Source of the DNA: G020354645 sp050053515
GTDB lineage: Bacteria > Desulfobacterota > Desulfobacteria > Desulfobacterales > G020354645
Reading direction: 5' to 3'
Length of the DNA stretch: 64,000 bases
Assembly (NCBI GenBank): GCA_050053515.1
Contig: JASFTQ010000001.1
Span: forward strand, 3,910 to 67,909
Under the pieces are notes generated by a model that saw nothing but the letters and a program-made list of their open reading frames with translations, had not been told where the DNA came from and did no database searches. Numbering within the stretch: the first letter of the stretch is position 1; the number at the start of each line of letters is the position of its first letter. Made by a program: the position numbers and the translations under genes. Of the stretch, positions 55,640 to 63,605 are shown piece by piece.

Positions 55640-56568
55640 ACGGCCATGTCGGTGCAGTCTTCGATTACTTTGCGGGTAATGCTGCCCATGGTGAATTCGG
55701 CCTCATTGGAAACGCCGCGTCTACCCATAACAATGGTGCCGCATTCGTGACGTTTCGCTTCGCGAAGGATGTCTTTTGCCGGTCTGCGGCTTCCATCGGC
55801 AACCCTTGCCGAAATCAGAGCTGCATCGACGCCCGCATCTATCAGCGTCTGATGGGCTTTTTTCATATAGGGGGTGATCTCCTCTTCGGCGGTTTGCTGC
55901 CAGAGTTCTTCAAGCTCTGAAGCCCCTTCAAATATCTCTTTGGGGATAAACCGGTTGAGATTTCGTTTGCTGTGAAAAAAGTGAATTTTGCAAGTGGTTG
56001 CGGAAAGCATAAATCCGGCATGATCCACCGCCCGCAGGGTATTTTCTGAGCAATCCAGGGCAATAAGGATGTTTTTGGCTTTGACGGATCCTTTTATCAT
56101 CCAGATCGGACACCCGCGACAGAGTTCCAGTACCTTGTTCGAGACCTCCCCCATAAATAAAGCCTCCAGGCGACTTTTTCCCCGGGTTGTCATTAGAACC
56201 GTATCCGCCTTTTTTTCATGCACCCAGGTGCAGATGTCCCGGGCAACCCCCACCTCTTTGTTACGGAAAGTGGTGTGAATGGATTTGTCACTACAGCCTT
56301 TGGTTATCAGTCTTGTTTTGGCCTCATGAAGGATATGTTCGGCAAGTTCAATATTGTTCTTTTCAATTTTTTTCAGCTGCGCTGCCGTTTGCCGGTTTTT
56401 TTTGCTTTCCTCGACCAGAATAGGCGGCAATGCAGGCAATATGTAAAGTAAGGATAGATTTATCCTGTGACCCGATTCATACAAAAGTTTTATATAGTCT
56501 ACGGAATGCAGGGCGTTTTTAGAACCATCAACTGGTACTGCAATCATTTTACTTGTTTCCGTTTCCAT
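55624..56568 (-). CDS. Universal stress protein, tandem UspA domains
   Basis: 314 residues. Domain 1 starts MIAVPVDGSKNALHSVDYIK and ends TTRGKSRLEALFMGEVSNKVL; domain 2 starts NILIALDCSENTLRAVDHA and ends GRRGVSNEAEFTMGSITRKV, with the G-2x-G-9x-G-S nucleotide-binding pattern in the second. Similar in layout to the Usp at 41722. GAGGGGG precedes the ATG. Overlaps ptsP, so the pair is translationally coupled. Foldback element A3 lies in the upstream gap. Confidence 0.92.
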   Translation of the reverse strand: METETSKMIAVPVDGSKNALHSVDYIKLLYESGHRINLSLLYILPALPPILVEESKKNRQTAAQLKKIEKNNIELAEHILHEAKTRLITKGCSDKSIHTTFRNKEVGVARDICTWVHEKKADTVLMTTRGKSRLEALFMGEVSNKVLELCRGCPIWMIKGSVKAKNILIALDCSENTLRAVDHAGFMLSATTCKIHFFHSKRNLNRFIPKEIFEGASELEELWQQTAEEEITPYMKKAHQTLIDAGVDAALISARVADGSRRPAKDILREAKRHECGTIVMGRRGVSNEAEFTMGSITRKVIEDCTDMAVWIVP

Positions 56569-56602
56569 GCGGTTGACCCCCTCATTTTGCTTTTATTAAT
56601 TC

Positions 56603-56727
56603 AGGGGTCGGGGTATTTTTTTCACGGCAAGATGCCGGGTTGTTGCCTGCCAAGCCTGACAGCAGCAACTGCCTTACATTTTACGGTCGGTTGTTTAAAA
56701 CTTTTACTCCAAAACACCCCGACCCCT
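56603..56727. repeat. Shortened foldback element A3 (about 125 bp)
   Basis: Same ends as A2 (AGGGGTCGGGGTATTTTTTT; ACACCCCGACCCCT) and the same left half up to TTTAAAACTTTTACTCC, but the core and right half are missing, by an internal deletion of about 88 bases. Lies between gapN and the universal stress gene. Confidence 0.82.
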
Positions 56728-56812
56728 TTTAATTATCCTATGACGATCATATCCGTCTAAAAACCATTTTCCAGATGAGTATGAGCTATTACAGTTTATC
56801 CGATTCCAAATT

Positions 56813-58438
56813 TTAAAGAATGAAATCAGTTGATAAAAAGTTTGATTTATGTCCCCGCACGATATCCTTAATAATTCTTTTATTGGTTTCGACTCCCTTG
56901 GTTGCGACCAGGGTGCGAATTGAAAAAACCCGCAAAGCATCTGAAACCGAAAGAGTGCCTTCCGCTGAATCCTTCCGGCCGGTGAAGGGAAAAGTATCCG
57001 GCCCCCGCTGGCATTGGCTGTTGATATTTACCCGACAGACCTGGTTTACCAGAGGATCAATAAGGTCTGCGATCATATCGGGGTCATTCCCGAAAATACT
57101 GATTTGCTGTCCATAATCGGATGATACAACATATTGCACGGGGGTTTCGATATCATCAAAGGAAAGCACCGGAATTACCGGACCGAATTGTTCTTCGTTG
57201 TAGATCCGCATCTTTTCGTTGACGGGATATAAAAGTGCCGGGTAAAAAAATGAGTTGTTTACCGTTCCTCCCGCAGGGTTAATAACTTTAGCACCCGTTT
57301 GGATCGCATCCTGAACCAAATCACTTAAATAAGCCGGTTTGTCCGGTTCCGGCAAAGGTGTGATAAAAACGTCGTCTTGCCATGGCATGCCAAACCTTAA
57401 ATTGTTAATTGTCCTTGAAAAACGATCCAGAAAGTCATCCGCAATTTTAGCATGTATGAATACTATTTTTATAGCGGTGCAGCGCTGGCCGTTGAAGGAG
57501 AGGCAACCCAGTATGCATTCGCGCACCGTAAAATCCAGGTCGGCATCCGGCAATATAATCGCGGCATTTTTAGCTTCCATCCCAAGGACGCACCTCAGTC
57601 GGTGTGGTTTCGGATGCTGCCTGCGAAGGATATTTGCAGCCTTGCTGGTGCCGATAAAGGCCAGGACATTGATAAGACCCGAGGACATCAGTGGCGGCAG
57701 AATCTCGCGACCCTCACCAAATACAATATTGGCCACCCCTTTTGGAAATGATTTTTGGAAAGCTTTCAAAAGCGGCTGATACAACAGGGCACCATGTTTG
57801 GGTGGTTTGAATATAACAGTGTTACCCATGATCAATGCCGGAATGAGAGTGGCAAAAGTTTCATTCAGGGGATAATTATATGGACCCAAACAAAGGACGA
57901 CACCGAGCGGAGCCCTACGAATTTGGCCGATAATTCCTTCTTCGATGACAAATCTGGATGAAATTCGATCGAGTTCTTTGAGGGCATCGATGGTGTCTTG
58001 GACATAAGTGACGGTGCGATCAAATTCTTTTTGCGAATCCGAGAAGGATTTTCCCACCTCCCACATTAAAAGATTAACAACTTCTTCTTTTCGCGAATTC
58101 ATTTGGAAAATAAATTCCTGCAGATGGGAGATTCTCTCGGCGACGGTCATGGTCGGCCAAATCCCACGGCCGTTATCGTAGGCCTTCACCGCAGAATCCA
58201 GAATATCATTGGCTATGCGTTGCGACATTAGGGGGTAGCTGCCGATACGAATGGCTGAAGCACCCGAGCCGTGCTTCACACAGACGGGGGATAAAACCTC
58301 TTGAACAGGACCCTGCCAGATTTTCAGGTCATTGTCTTGAAGGTAATGGATATTTTCAACGGGTATGTTGAAAGTGAATTGAGATGGGATTTCTTCATCA
58401 GAGGGGAACACATTTTCAATATTTTCGATCAGGGACAT
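56813..58438 (-). CDS. gapN: NADP-dependent (non-phosphorylating) glyceraldehyde-3-phosphate dehydrogenase GapN-like
   Basis: 541 residues from ATG 58438 (AGGAGAG eight bases before); the frame is open 13 codons further without a ribosome site. Aldehyde dehydrogenase superfamily: GAPNY-type fold region LGPYNYPLNETF, catalytic Glu in VLGMEAKNAAIILPDAD, catalytic Cys in FNGQRCTAIK. The C-terminal block INSQCQRGPDTFPFTGRKDS is typical of GapN. It oxidises glyceraldehyde-3-phosphate directly to 3-phosphoglycerate with NADP, making NADPH. Fits with SthA as an NADPH-balancing function. Longer than standard GapN (about 480), by N- and C-terminal additions. Confidence 0.88.
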   Translation of the reverse strand: MSLIENIENVFPSDEEIPSQFTFNIPVENIHYLQDNDLKIWQGPVQEVLSPVCVKHGSGASAIRIGSYPLMSQRIANDILDSAVKAYDNGRGIWPTMTVAERISHLQEFIFQMNSRKEEVVNLLMWEVGKSFSDSQKEFDRTVTYVQDTIDALKELDRISSRFVIEEGIIGQIRRAPLGVVLCLGPYNYPLNETFATLIPALIMGNTVIFKPPKHGALLYQPLLKAFQKSFPKGVANIVFGEGREILPPLMSSGLINVLAFIGTSKAANILRRQHPKPHRLRCVLGMEAKNAAIILPDADLDFTVRECILGCLSFNGQRCTAIKIVFIHAKIADDFLDRFSRTINNLRFGMPWQDDVFITPLPEPDKPAYLSDLVQDAIQTGAKVINPAGGTVNNSFFYPALLYPVNEKMRIYNEEQFGPVIPVLSFDDIETPVQYVVSSDYGQQISIFGNDPDMIADLIDPLVNQVCRVNINSQCQRGPDTFPFTGRKDSAEGTLSVSDALRVFSIRTLVATKGVETNKRIIKDIVRGHKSNFLSTDFIL

Positions 58439-58501
58439 GCTATCTCTCCTCTCCCTCATAGCCTTTACATTCACCATGGCAGTGCGAGACTCAAGACGGC
58501 C

Positions 58502-60643
58502 TCAGGTTTGCGCGCCTTTGAGCGCTTCTTGATAAAATTTGCTGACATATTCTTTGACCATCCGGCGGGCGGAAAACTTCGCGGCATTGCTCTTTATGGA
58601 TTCTTTCATGACCTTTACCCACCCAAACGGTATGCCCTCTTCAGACACATGGTAATATAACGGGATAATTTCTTCTTCAATGATACGATAAACTTCGTTG
58701 GCATCATGTTGATCTCGATTTCCTTGGACTTCTTCATGACCAAGGGCCCAACCGTTTTTTTGGTTGTATCCTTCCAGCCACCAGCCATCCAGAATGCTCA
58801 GCTGAGGGACACCGTTGAGCGCGGCTTTCATACCACTGGTGCCGCTGGCTTCCATGGGCGGCAGCGGATTGTTCAGCCAGACATCCACCCCGTGAACAAG
58901 ATACTGGGCCAGTTGTTCACCGTAGTCTTCGACAAATGCAATGCGCCCCCCCATATCCGGGTTGCGGCTGTCATTGAATATTCTTTGCAGGATCCGTTTG
59001 CCGGGATCATCTGCGGGGTGAGCCTTACCGGCGAATATGATCTGGATCGGACGCCAGCGGTCATTGAGGAGTCTTTTTAAACGCTCGATGTCATAAAAAA
59101 TGAGATCGGCCCGCTTGTAGGTTGCAAATCGGCGTGCAAAACCAAAAGTCAAAATTGACGGATCAAGCAGAGCCCCGCCGGCAAAAACGATTGAGGGATT
59201 GGCACGGTCCCTGGCCCAGCGCAGGCGGGATCGCTCCCGAATGGCATCGATCAGTTTGATTTTCAGCCAATAGTGGGTTTTCCATAAATCATCGTCCGGT
59301 ATTTTTTCAATCAGCTCCCAAACAAAGGGATTATCGTGATCCTCCAGCCAGCCCGAAACAAAATATTTATTGAACAGCAACATCATTTTCGGTTCCAACC
59401 ATGTCGGCACGTGCACACCGTTGGTTACATGATCAATCGGCACATTATCGACCGGTACATCCGGCCAGAGACTTTGCCACATGTGTCGCGACACCTCGGC
59501 GTGTTTTTTACTGACGGCATTATGATAGGCAGAGGCCTTAACGGCGAAGGCCGTCATATTGAAACCCGATTGGGAATCACCGGGATGAACGCCCATTTGA
59601 AGGAACCTGTCGCGATCAATTCCCAGGGCCGGCCAGTAGGAATGAAAATATTTTTCCATCAAATAGAAGGGGAATACATCATGGCCGGCCGGTACCGGAG
59701 TGTGGGTTGTAAAAACACTGGAATTGCGAACCTGATTAAAAGCCTCTTCAAATGTCATCCCGCCTTGAACGCGATCTCTAATCCGTTCTAAAAGGGCAAA
59801 AGCTGCATGCCCCTCATTGAGATGCAAAACGGAATATTTTATGCCCAGAACATCCAAAATTTCCGCCCCACCGATGCCCAGAACAATTTCCTGGCGCAAG
59901 CGCTGCTCGATATCTCCGATATATAAACGAGCCGATATTTCCCGGTTCCAGGGTTCATTTAGCTCGATATCCGTATCCATCAAATAAAGTGATAACCGGC
60001 CGACGGCCACTTTCCAAACGGCAACCTGTATGGGGGGGTCGATAAATGGAACCTTTACCACCAGCTGGTTTCCATCTTCGGTCAAGACCCTGGAAATAGG
60101 GGCAGCATCCCGGTCCAGGGAATCGGTGATATTATCCTGCCAGCCGTCTTCGCGGATTCTTTGCAGAAGGTATCCCTGGGGATACATAAAACCGATCGCC
60201 ACCAGGGGAACTCTCAAGTCGCTGCACTCTTTTATATAATCACCGGCTAAAAATCCCAGACCGCCGGCGTAAAAGGGCAATGAACGGTGCAGGCCATACT
60301 CGGCCGAGAAATAAGCAATCGCCGTTTGGATCCCATCAGGGACATTGTCCAGAAGCGGACATCCCCTGGTTTCCAGGTATTTTTTGAATTGAGATAACAC
60401 CACATCATAATTTCTCAAATAATCGGCATTGCCGGCAGCCTGTTCTAAGACTTCAACCGGCAGTTCTTTAAGCATTTTATCCGGATTGTATCCGCTCTCC
60501 TTCCAGGCCTGGCGGCTCAAGGATTTAAATAGCATGCGCGCTGCTGGATTCCAGCTCCACCAGAGGTTTTCGGCCAATTCTCCGAGACCGATCAAACGCT
60601 CCGGCAGTTTTGGAAACTCATTTTGTTGAATCTGTGCATTCAT
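58502..60643 (-). CDS. glgP: Alpha-glucan phosphorylase (GT35, TIGR02094 type)
   Basis: 713 residues. Starts with the N-terminal LGELAENLWWSWNPAARMLF seen in the short alpha-glucan phosphorylase group, which lacks the extra domain of muscle-type enzymes. Conserved blocks include YFSAEYGLHRSLPFYAGGLG, VLHLNEGHAAFALLERIR, and the PLP-lysine region PMEASGTSGMKAALNGV. Degrades alpha-1,4-glucans to glucose-1-phosphate, complementing amylosucrase at 13077 and the CBM48 protein at 62219. GGAAG precedes the ATG. 63 bases upstream of gapN on the same strand, probably one operon feeding sugar phosphate into glycolysis. Confidence 0.92.
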   Translation of the reverse strand: MNAQIQQNEFPKLPERLIGLGELAENLWWSWNPAARMLFKSLSRQAWKESGYNPDKMLKELPVEVLEQAAGNADYLRNYDVVLSQFKKYLETRGCPLLDNVPDGIQTAIAYFSAEYGLHRSLPFYAGGLGFLAGDYIKECSDLRVPLVAIGFMYPQGYLLQRIREDGWQDNITDSLDRDAAPISRVLTEDGNQLVVKVPFIDPPIQVAVWKVAVGRLSLYLMDTDIELNEPWNREISARLYIGDIEQRLRQEIVLGIGGAEILDVLGIKYSVLHLNEGHAAFALLERIRDRVQGGMTFEEAFNQVRNSSVFTTHTPVPAGHDVFPFYLMEKYFHSYWPALGIDRDRFLQMGVHPGDSQSGFNMTAFAVKASAYHNAVSKKHAEVSRHMWQSLWPDVPVDNVPIDHVTNGVHVPTWLEPKMMLLFNKYFVSGWLEDHDNPFVWELIEKIPDDDLWKTHYWLKIKLIDAIRERSRLRWARDRANPSIVFAGGALLDPSILTFGFARRFATYKRADLIFYDIERLKRLLNDRWRPIQIIFAGKAHPADDPGKRILQRIFNDSRNPDMGGRIAFVEDYGEQLAQYLVHGVDVWLNNPLPPMEASGTSGMKAALNGVPQLSILDGWWLEGYNQKNGWALGHEEVQGNRDQHDANEVYRIIEEEIIPLYYHVSEEGIPFGWVKVMKESIKSNAAKFSARRMVKEYVSKFYQEALKGAQT

Positions 60644-60729
60644 TTTTCTTCCTTATTTTCAATGAAAACTGTGGTTGATATAGATACTTCGGGATTATTG
60701 GCAATAGACATATGGTGTGTCGAGAAATA

Positions 60730-61257
60730 TTAAAGGCTTTTCTTTTCGAACCAGACAAATAGAGCGACTGCACCGATAACGAAGAGCAGAATGATGAACC
60801 AGTGGTTTATGCCAAGGATTTGAGGAAAAGTAATTTTGCCCAGCTCTCCCCAGGTCAAGACGGTTTTTTTCAAAGCCGGATAAGCTTCTGCGAAAAGAGC
60901 TGCACCGAACAGCATTCCGAATATTCCCCATAACGCATCCCAACGACCTTCACCTAAAGCACCGGCGCTGGTACCGGGACAATAGCCCAATAGCCCCCAT
61001 CCCAGGCCAAAAATCAATCCGCCGATAATATTGCCCCCGAGAACGGTTGACTTTATGCTCAGCTTTACCAGGCCTAAATCCATCAGGAGATAGACCCCGA
61101 CCATACCGACGATGATGCTGCTCAGCATAAATTTCACTATGGTCATATCGATTAAACGCAGCGCTCCGAGTTGTTTATCGTAGCGGATGACCCGGGCTTT
61201 CTGTAAGAAAAAACCGAATAAGACACCGGTTATCAGGCCGTAAATTAATGAAATCAT
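60730..61257 (-). CDS. YeeE/YedE-family sulfur transport protein, second of a pair
   Basis: 175 residues, four or five membrane helices. The half-transporter motif with conserved Cys is GLLGYCPGTSAGALGEG. Its ATG overlaps the stop of the preceding YeeE gene (ATGA), so the two are translationally coupled and together make a full-size pair like fused YeeE/TsuA proteins. TsuA-type proteins take up thiosulfate; YedE types are tied to selenium. The substrate here is unknown. Confidence 0.88.
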   Translation of the reverse strand: MISLIYGLITGVLFGFFLQKARVIRYDKQLGALRLIDMTIVKFMLSSIIVGMVGVYLLMDLGLVKLSIKSTVLGGNIIGGLIFGLGWGLLGYCPGTSAGALGEGRWDALWGIFGMLFGAALFAEAYPALKKTVLTWGELGKITFPQILGINHWFIILLFVIGAVALFVWFEKKSL

Positions 61258-61781
61258 ATCGATTCACCTCCTTTATATAGTACCCGGGCCATCACTACCC
61301 CGCCGATAAAAAAACAGATCAAAGCAATAAAACCGCTCACTGCCAGCTGAAGCGACCCGCTCAGCCCATGACCGCTCGGTCAGCCATCCGCCAGTCGTGC
61401 ACCAAACATGGCCACTAACCCTCCCATAAAAGCAATAACGGCCCTTTTGGTGGGGTTGGTACCAAATCGCGACTGCCACATGTCCGGTATTGCCTGCCAG
61501 CGAAACGTGGCGGATGTTTTTGCCGCAATGAAGGATCCCACCAATATGCCCACCACAAACATCCACTGCCAGTCGACCTTTGGCACCTCTTTTATAAAAT
61601 ACTCCATTTGGGCTACTCGCTCGGCGCTAAATATTTTTTCAAGCAGTCCTGCCGAGCGGACGAAAGTGGTGGAGGCCCCGAAATATTTTCCGGCGACCCA
61701 AACCGATAAAACCATAACCAGGCCGGTCAATGCGCCGGCCAGATATGGGCTCCATCCCCTGTCTTTATTATTAGGTTGCAT
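61254..61781 (-). CDS. YeeE/YedE-family transporter with probable selenocysteine (in-frame TGA)
   Basis: The frame stops at a TGA (61380-61382) after 133 residues, at FGARLADG-TGA-PSGHGLSG. Family members have Cys there (G-A-R-x-A-x-G-C-x-S-G-H-G). Reading the TGA as selenocysteine 134 gives PSGHGLSGSLQLAVSGFIAL, one more helix, and a stop that overlaps the next gene's start, for 175 residues, equal to its partner. Just after the TGA the RNA can fold like a bacterial SECIS (see 61346-61365). A GGGGGG ribosome site and a sigma-70 promoter precede the ATG. If the TGA were a real stop, the last helix and the motif would be lost. Confidence 0.8.
61346..61365 (-). promoter_or_regulatory. SECIS-like hairpin after the in-frame TGA
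   Basis: GCUGAGC-GGGUC-GCUUCAGC pairs as a seven-base-pair stem with one bulged U and a five-base loop containing GGUC, about 23-27 bases after the TGA. The loop content, the bulged U and the distance resemble the E. coli fdhF SECIS, although the bulge is on the other side of the stem. Confidence 0.55.
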
Positions 61782-61817
61782 GTATACACCCCCCAGTAGT
61801 ATTTTCTCAAAAAAATT

Positions 61818-61846
61818 ATTTAATTTAAAATTTTATAACCTGTCAA
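61818..61846 (-). promoter_or_regulatory. Sigma-70-type promoter for the YeeE pair
   Basis: On the minus strand, TTGACA, a 17-base spacer and TTAAAT, upstream of the GGGGGG ribosome site and ATG at 61781. Confidence 0.6.
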
Positions 61847-61949
61847 GTTCTTGTTTCTATGAAGGATAATTGCACAAGGATATACTGCTCAAAGAGCAGG
61901 GAAATCCCCCCGAGGGATTGACCTGATAAAGAATTGCGTCCTGTAAGCT

Positions 61950-62243
61950 TTATTCTGCTAATTTGATTGCTACACGACGGTTGATGGCACGGTCTTCTGC
62001 CGTGAGGTTGCTCAAGGACGGCCTGGTTTCGCCATAGCCGATGGTTTTCATTCCATTGGCCGCGACGCCGGAGCTTAGGAAATAGCCACAAATCTTCCGG
62101 GCTCGGCGTTCGGACAACATCTGATTGTAAGCCCCGGCACCGACCCAATCCGCAGGGCATCCTATCACGATTTTGAGATGCGGATCTTTTTTCAGAAAAC
62201 TAAAAAGGGAAAATATGATTATTTCGGCCCAATGATCAGGTAA
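61950..62243 (-). pseudogene. OmpA C-terminal domain fragment
   Basis: The open frame reads SFLKKDPHLKIVIGCPADWV, then GAGAYNQMLSERRARKICGY, FLSSGVAANGMKTIGYGETRP and NLTAEDRAINRRVAIKLAE. The part from YNQMLSERRA to NRRVAI is the OmpA peptidoglycan-binding domain. The usual GHTD is GCPAD, and there is no beta-barrel, signal or ATG start. It overlaps the end of the CBM48 gene. Probably a decayed tail; a GTG at 62168 could start a 72-residue product. Confidence 0.65.
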
Positions 62244-62515
62244 TTATTGTTTGATCCGTAACAATTTCGGGCAATTTGCTCATTTTGGGGATCGTTTTGC
62301 CATTTTCCGTCAACCAGAAACCGGTATTCGTACCTCCCGGGGAACAACATTACAATTTTGTTCCACCGGCCTTTGTTGTCTTTTTTCATCGGATGGGTTT
62401 TGGCATCCCAGTGGTTGAAATCTCCCATTAGGATGACATTTTGTGCTTTCGGCGCCTCAAACGAGAACGTGACTCTTCGTCGCTTTGACGCTGTCTTTAA
62501 TTTGGTTTTAGGCAT
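62219..62515 (-). CDS. CBM48/AMPK-beta-type glycogen-binding domain protein
   Basis: 98 residues from ATG 62515 (GGAGG six bases before); the frame is open 21 codons further without a ribosome site. Nearly the whole protein is one glycogen-binding domain: VTFSFEAPKAQNVILMGDFN, HWDAKTHPMKKD, GRWNKIVMLFPGRYEYRFLV, DGKWQNDP. The conserved W and K/N residues for glucan contact are present. No catalytic domain. May target a partner to storage glucan. Same strand as the YeeE genes but 438 bases apart. Confidence 0.85.
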   Translation of the reverse strand: MPKTKLKTASKRRRVTFSFEAPKAQNVILMGDFNHWDAKTHPMKKDNKGRWNKIVMLFPGRYEYRFLVDGKWQNDPQNEQIARNCYGSNNNYLIIGPK

Positions 62516-63064
62516 AAGATACCTCCATATAATATTAAATAGCCAATGAGAATCAGGGCTGAAAGGTCCTATTCTCATGGAGGAAAAGATTTTGAGGGAT
62601 GAATATCCTGGATTCCCTTTTGCCTTCGCTCAGGGTGGTGCCTTCGACATGAGCTCAGGCCGAATGTAGCCTGTCGAACCACGGACCCCGTTCCCCTCTG
62701 GTGAATTCGTCCGGAATGACAAGTTTGAGTATTTTAAATATGGTCTCGGAAGAGGTGATTGTTGAACACTAAACGGGTGAAGCGGGAGTAATAAATATCC
62801 TTCTAAAACAATTTTCCAGGTGATCTTGCCTTATCCCAGCAATCGGCATCGCGGACGAAGGTACATTTGGAAACCTGGAATGATGGAAAAGCCGACTTCG
62901 CCAACGAAACCTTTGGCCACGACCGCTGAATTGGATATTTTCCCCATTACTCCAGCAAGCTCCAATACCCCATTACCCCTGCTTCTTATGGGATAAAACC
63001 TATTTTTCGTTTAGACTGTCGGTCACCTTCTAAATCGTTTTGGCCGCTACTGAAGAGCCTTTAA
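62516..63064. other. Intergenic stretch, no gene; contains repeat C2
   Basis: No coding frame with a ribosome site. Contains short inverted pieces (CCTTCGACATGAGCTCAGG, CCTGTCGAACCACGG) and then repeat C copy 2. Confidence 0.5.
62947..63053. repeat. Intergenic repeat C, copy 2
   Basis: Matches 6459-6563 in the same orientation: ATTACTCCAGCA, CCATTACCCC, CTTCTTATGGGA, CTATTTTTCG, then TAAATCGTTTTGG. About 56 kb separates the two copies. It ends 12 bases before the stop of the small coiled-coil protein. Confidence 0.7.
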
Positions 63065-63331
63065 TCACTCATCTTTTTTAATATCGATACCCATTTTTTT
63101 CAGAGCCTTGGTAGTTTCCTCGCGGACCTTGTTCAGGCGTTCGGCCGTTTCGCCTTTCATTTGTTCCATTTTGGTCTGAAGTGATTTGATCTTGGCGTTA
63201 AGTTCTGCCTGGTCGCCGGTCCGGTTATAAGCAATGAATGCCAGTATGATAGCGACAATAGAAATTAAAAGGGCCAAAGTCGCCCGGAAACCACCTTTTA
63301 CGATTTTTCTTACTTCCTGGTTCTCACGCAT
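63065..63331 (-). CDS. Small membrane-anchored coiled-coil protein
   Basis: 88 residues. One membrane helix near the start (GFRATLALLISIVAIILAFIAY) and a charged helical tail (LNAKIKSLQTKMEQMKGETA, ERLNKVREETTKALKKMG) that should form a coiled coil. Family not recognised. GGAGG precedes the ATG. 25 bases downstream of lapA, so probably co-transcribed with it. Confidence 0.75.
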   Translation of the reverse strand: MRENQEVRKIVKGGFRATLALLISIVAIILAFIAYNRTGDQAELNAKIKSLQTKMEQMKGETAERLNKVREETTKALKKMGIDIKKDE

Positions 63332-63356
63332 TTTTATACCTCCATGTCAGGGGTGA

Positions 63357-63566
63357 TTATTTACTGAATTTGATATCCTTGCGGCGTTTTGGAAAATGCA
63401 ATAACCACCCGGCGATGATTCCGATGATCAGGGTGCCGAATATCATCAAGGCCCGGGACAGGGAAATGGTCCAGGCCAGAAATTTTACCTCTACTACCTG
63501 CATGTTCTGTACCACAAAGATTAAAACCAGGGCAACGAGTATAACAAAAACAATGTTACGGATCAT
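63357..63566 (-). CDS. LapA-domain (DUF1049) membrane protein
   Basis: 69 residues, two membrane helices: FVILVALVLIFVVQNMQVVEVKFL and a second ALMIFGTLIIGIIAGWLLHF, followed by a basic tail KRRKDIKF. The NMQxVEVKFLxW pattern between them is the mark of the LapA/DUF1049 family, linked to lipopolysaccharide assembly in E. coli. AAAGGAGG precedes the ATG. Possibly in an operon with the coiled-coil protein downstream and the YbbR protein upstream. Confidence 0.88.
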   Translation of the reverse strand: MIRNIVFVILVALVLIFVVQNMQVVEVKFLAWTISLSRALMIFGTLIIGIIAGWLLHFPKRRKDIKFSK

Positions 63567-63605
63567 GATTTCCTCCTTTGATTATATTTAAGATCACTTG
63601 GATTG

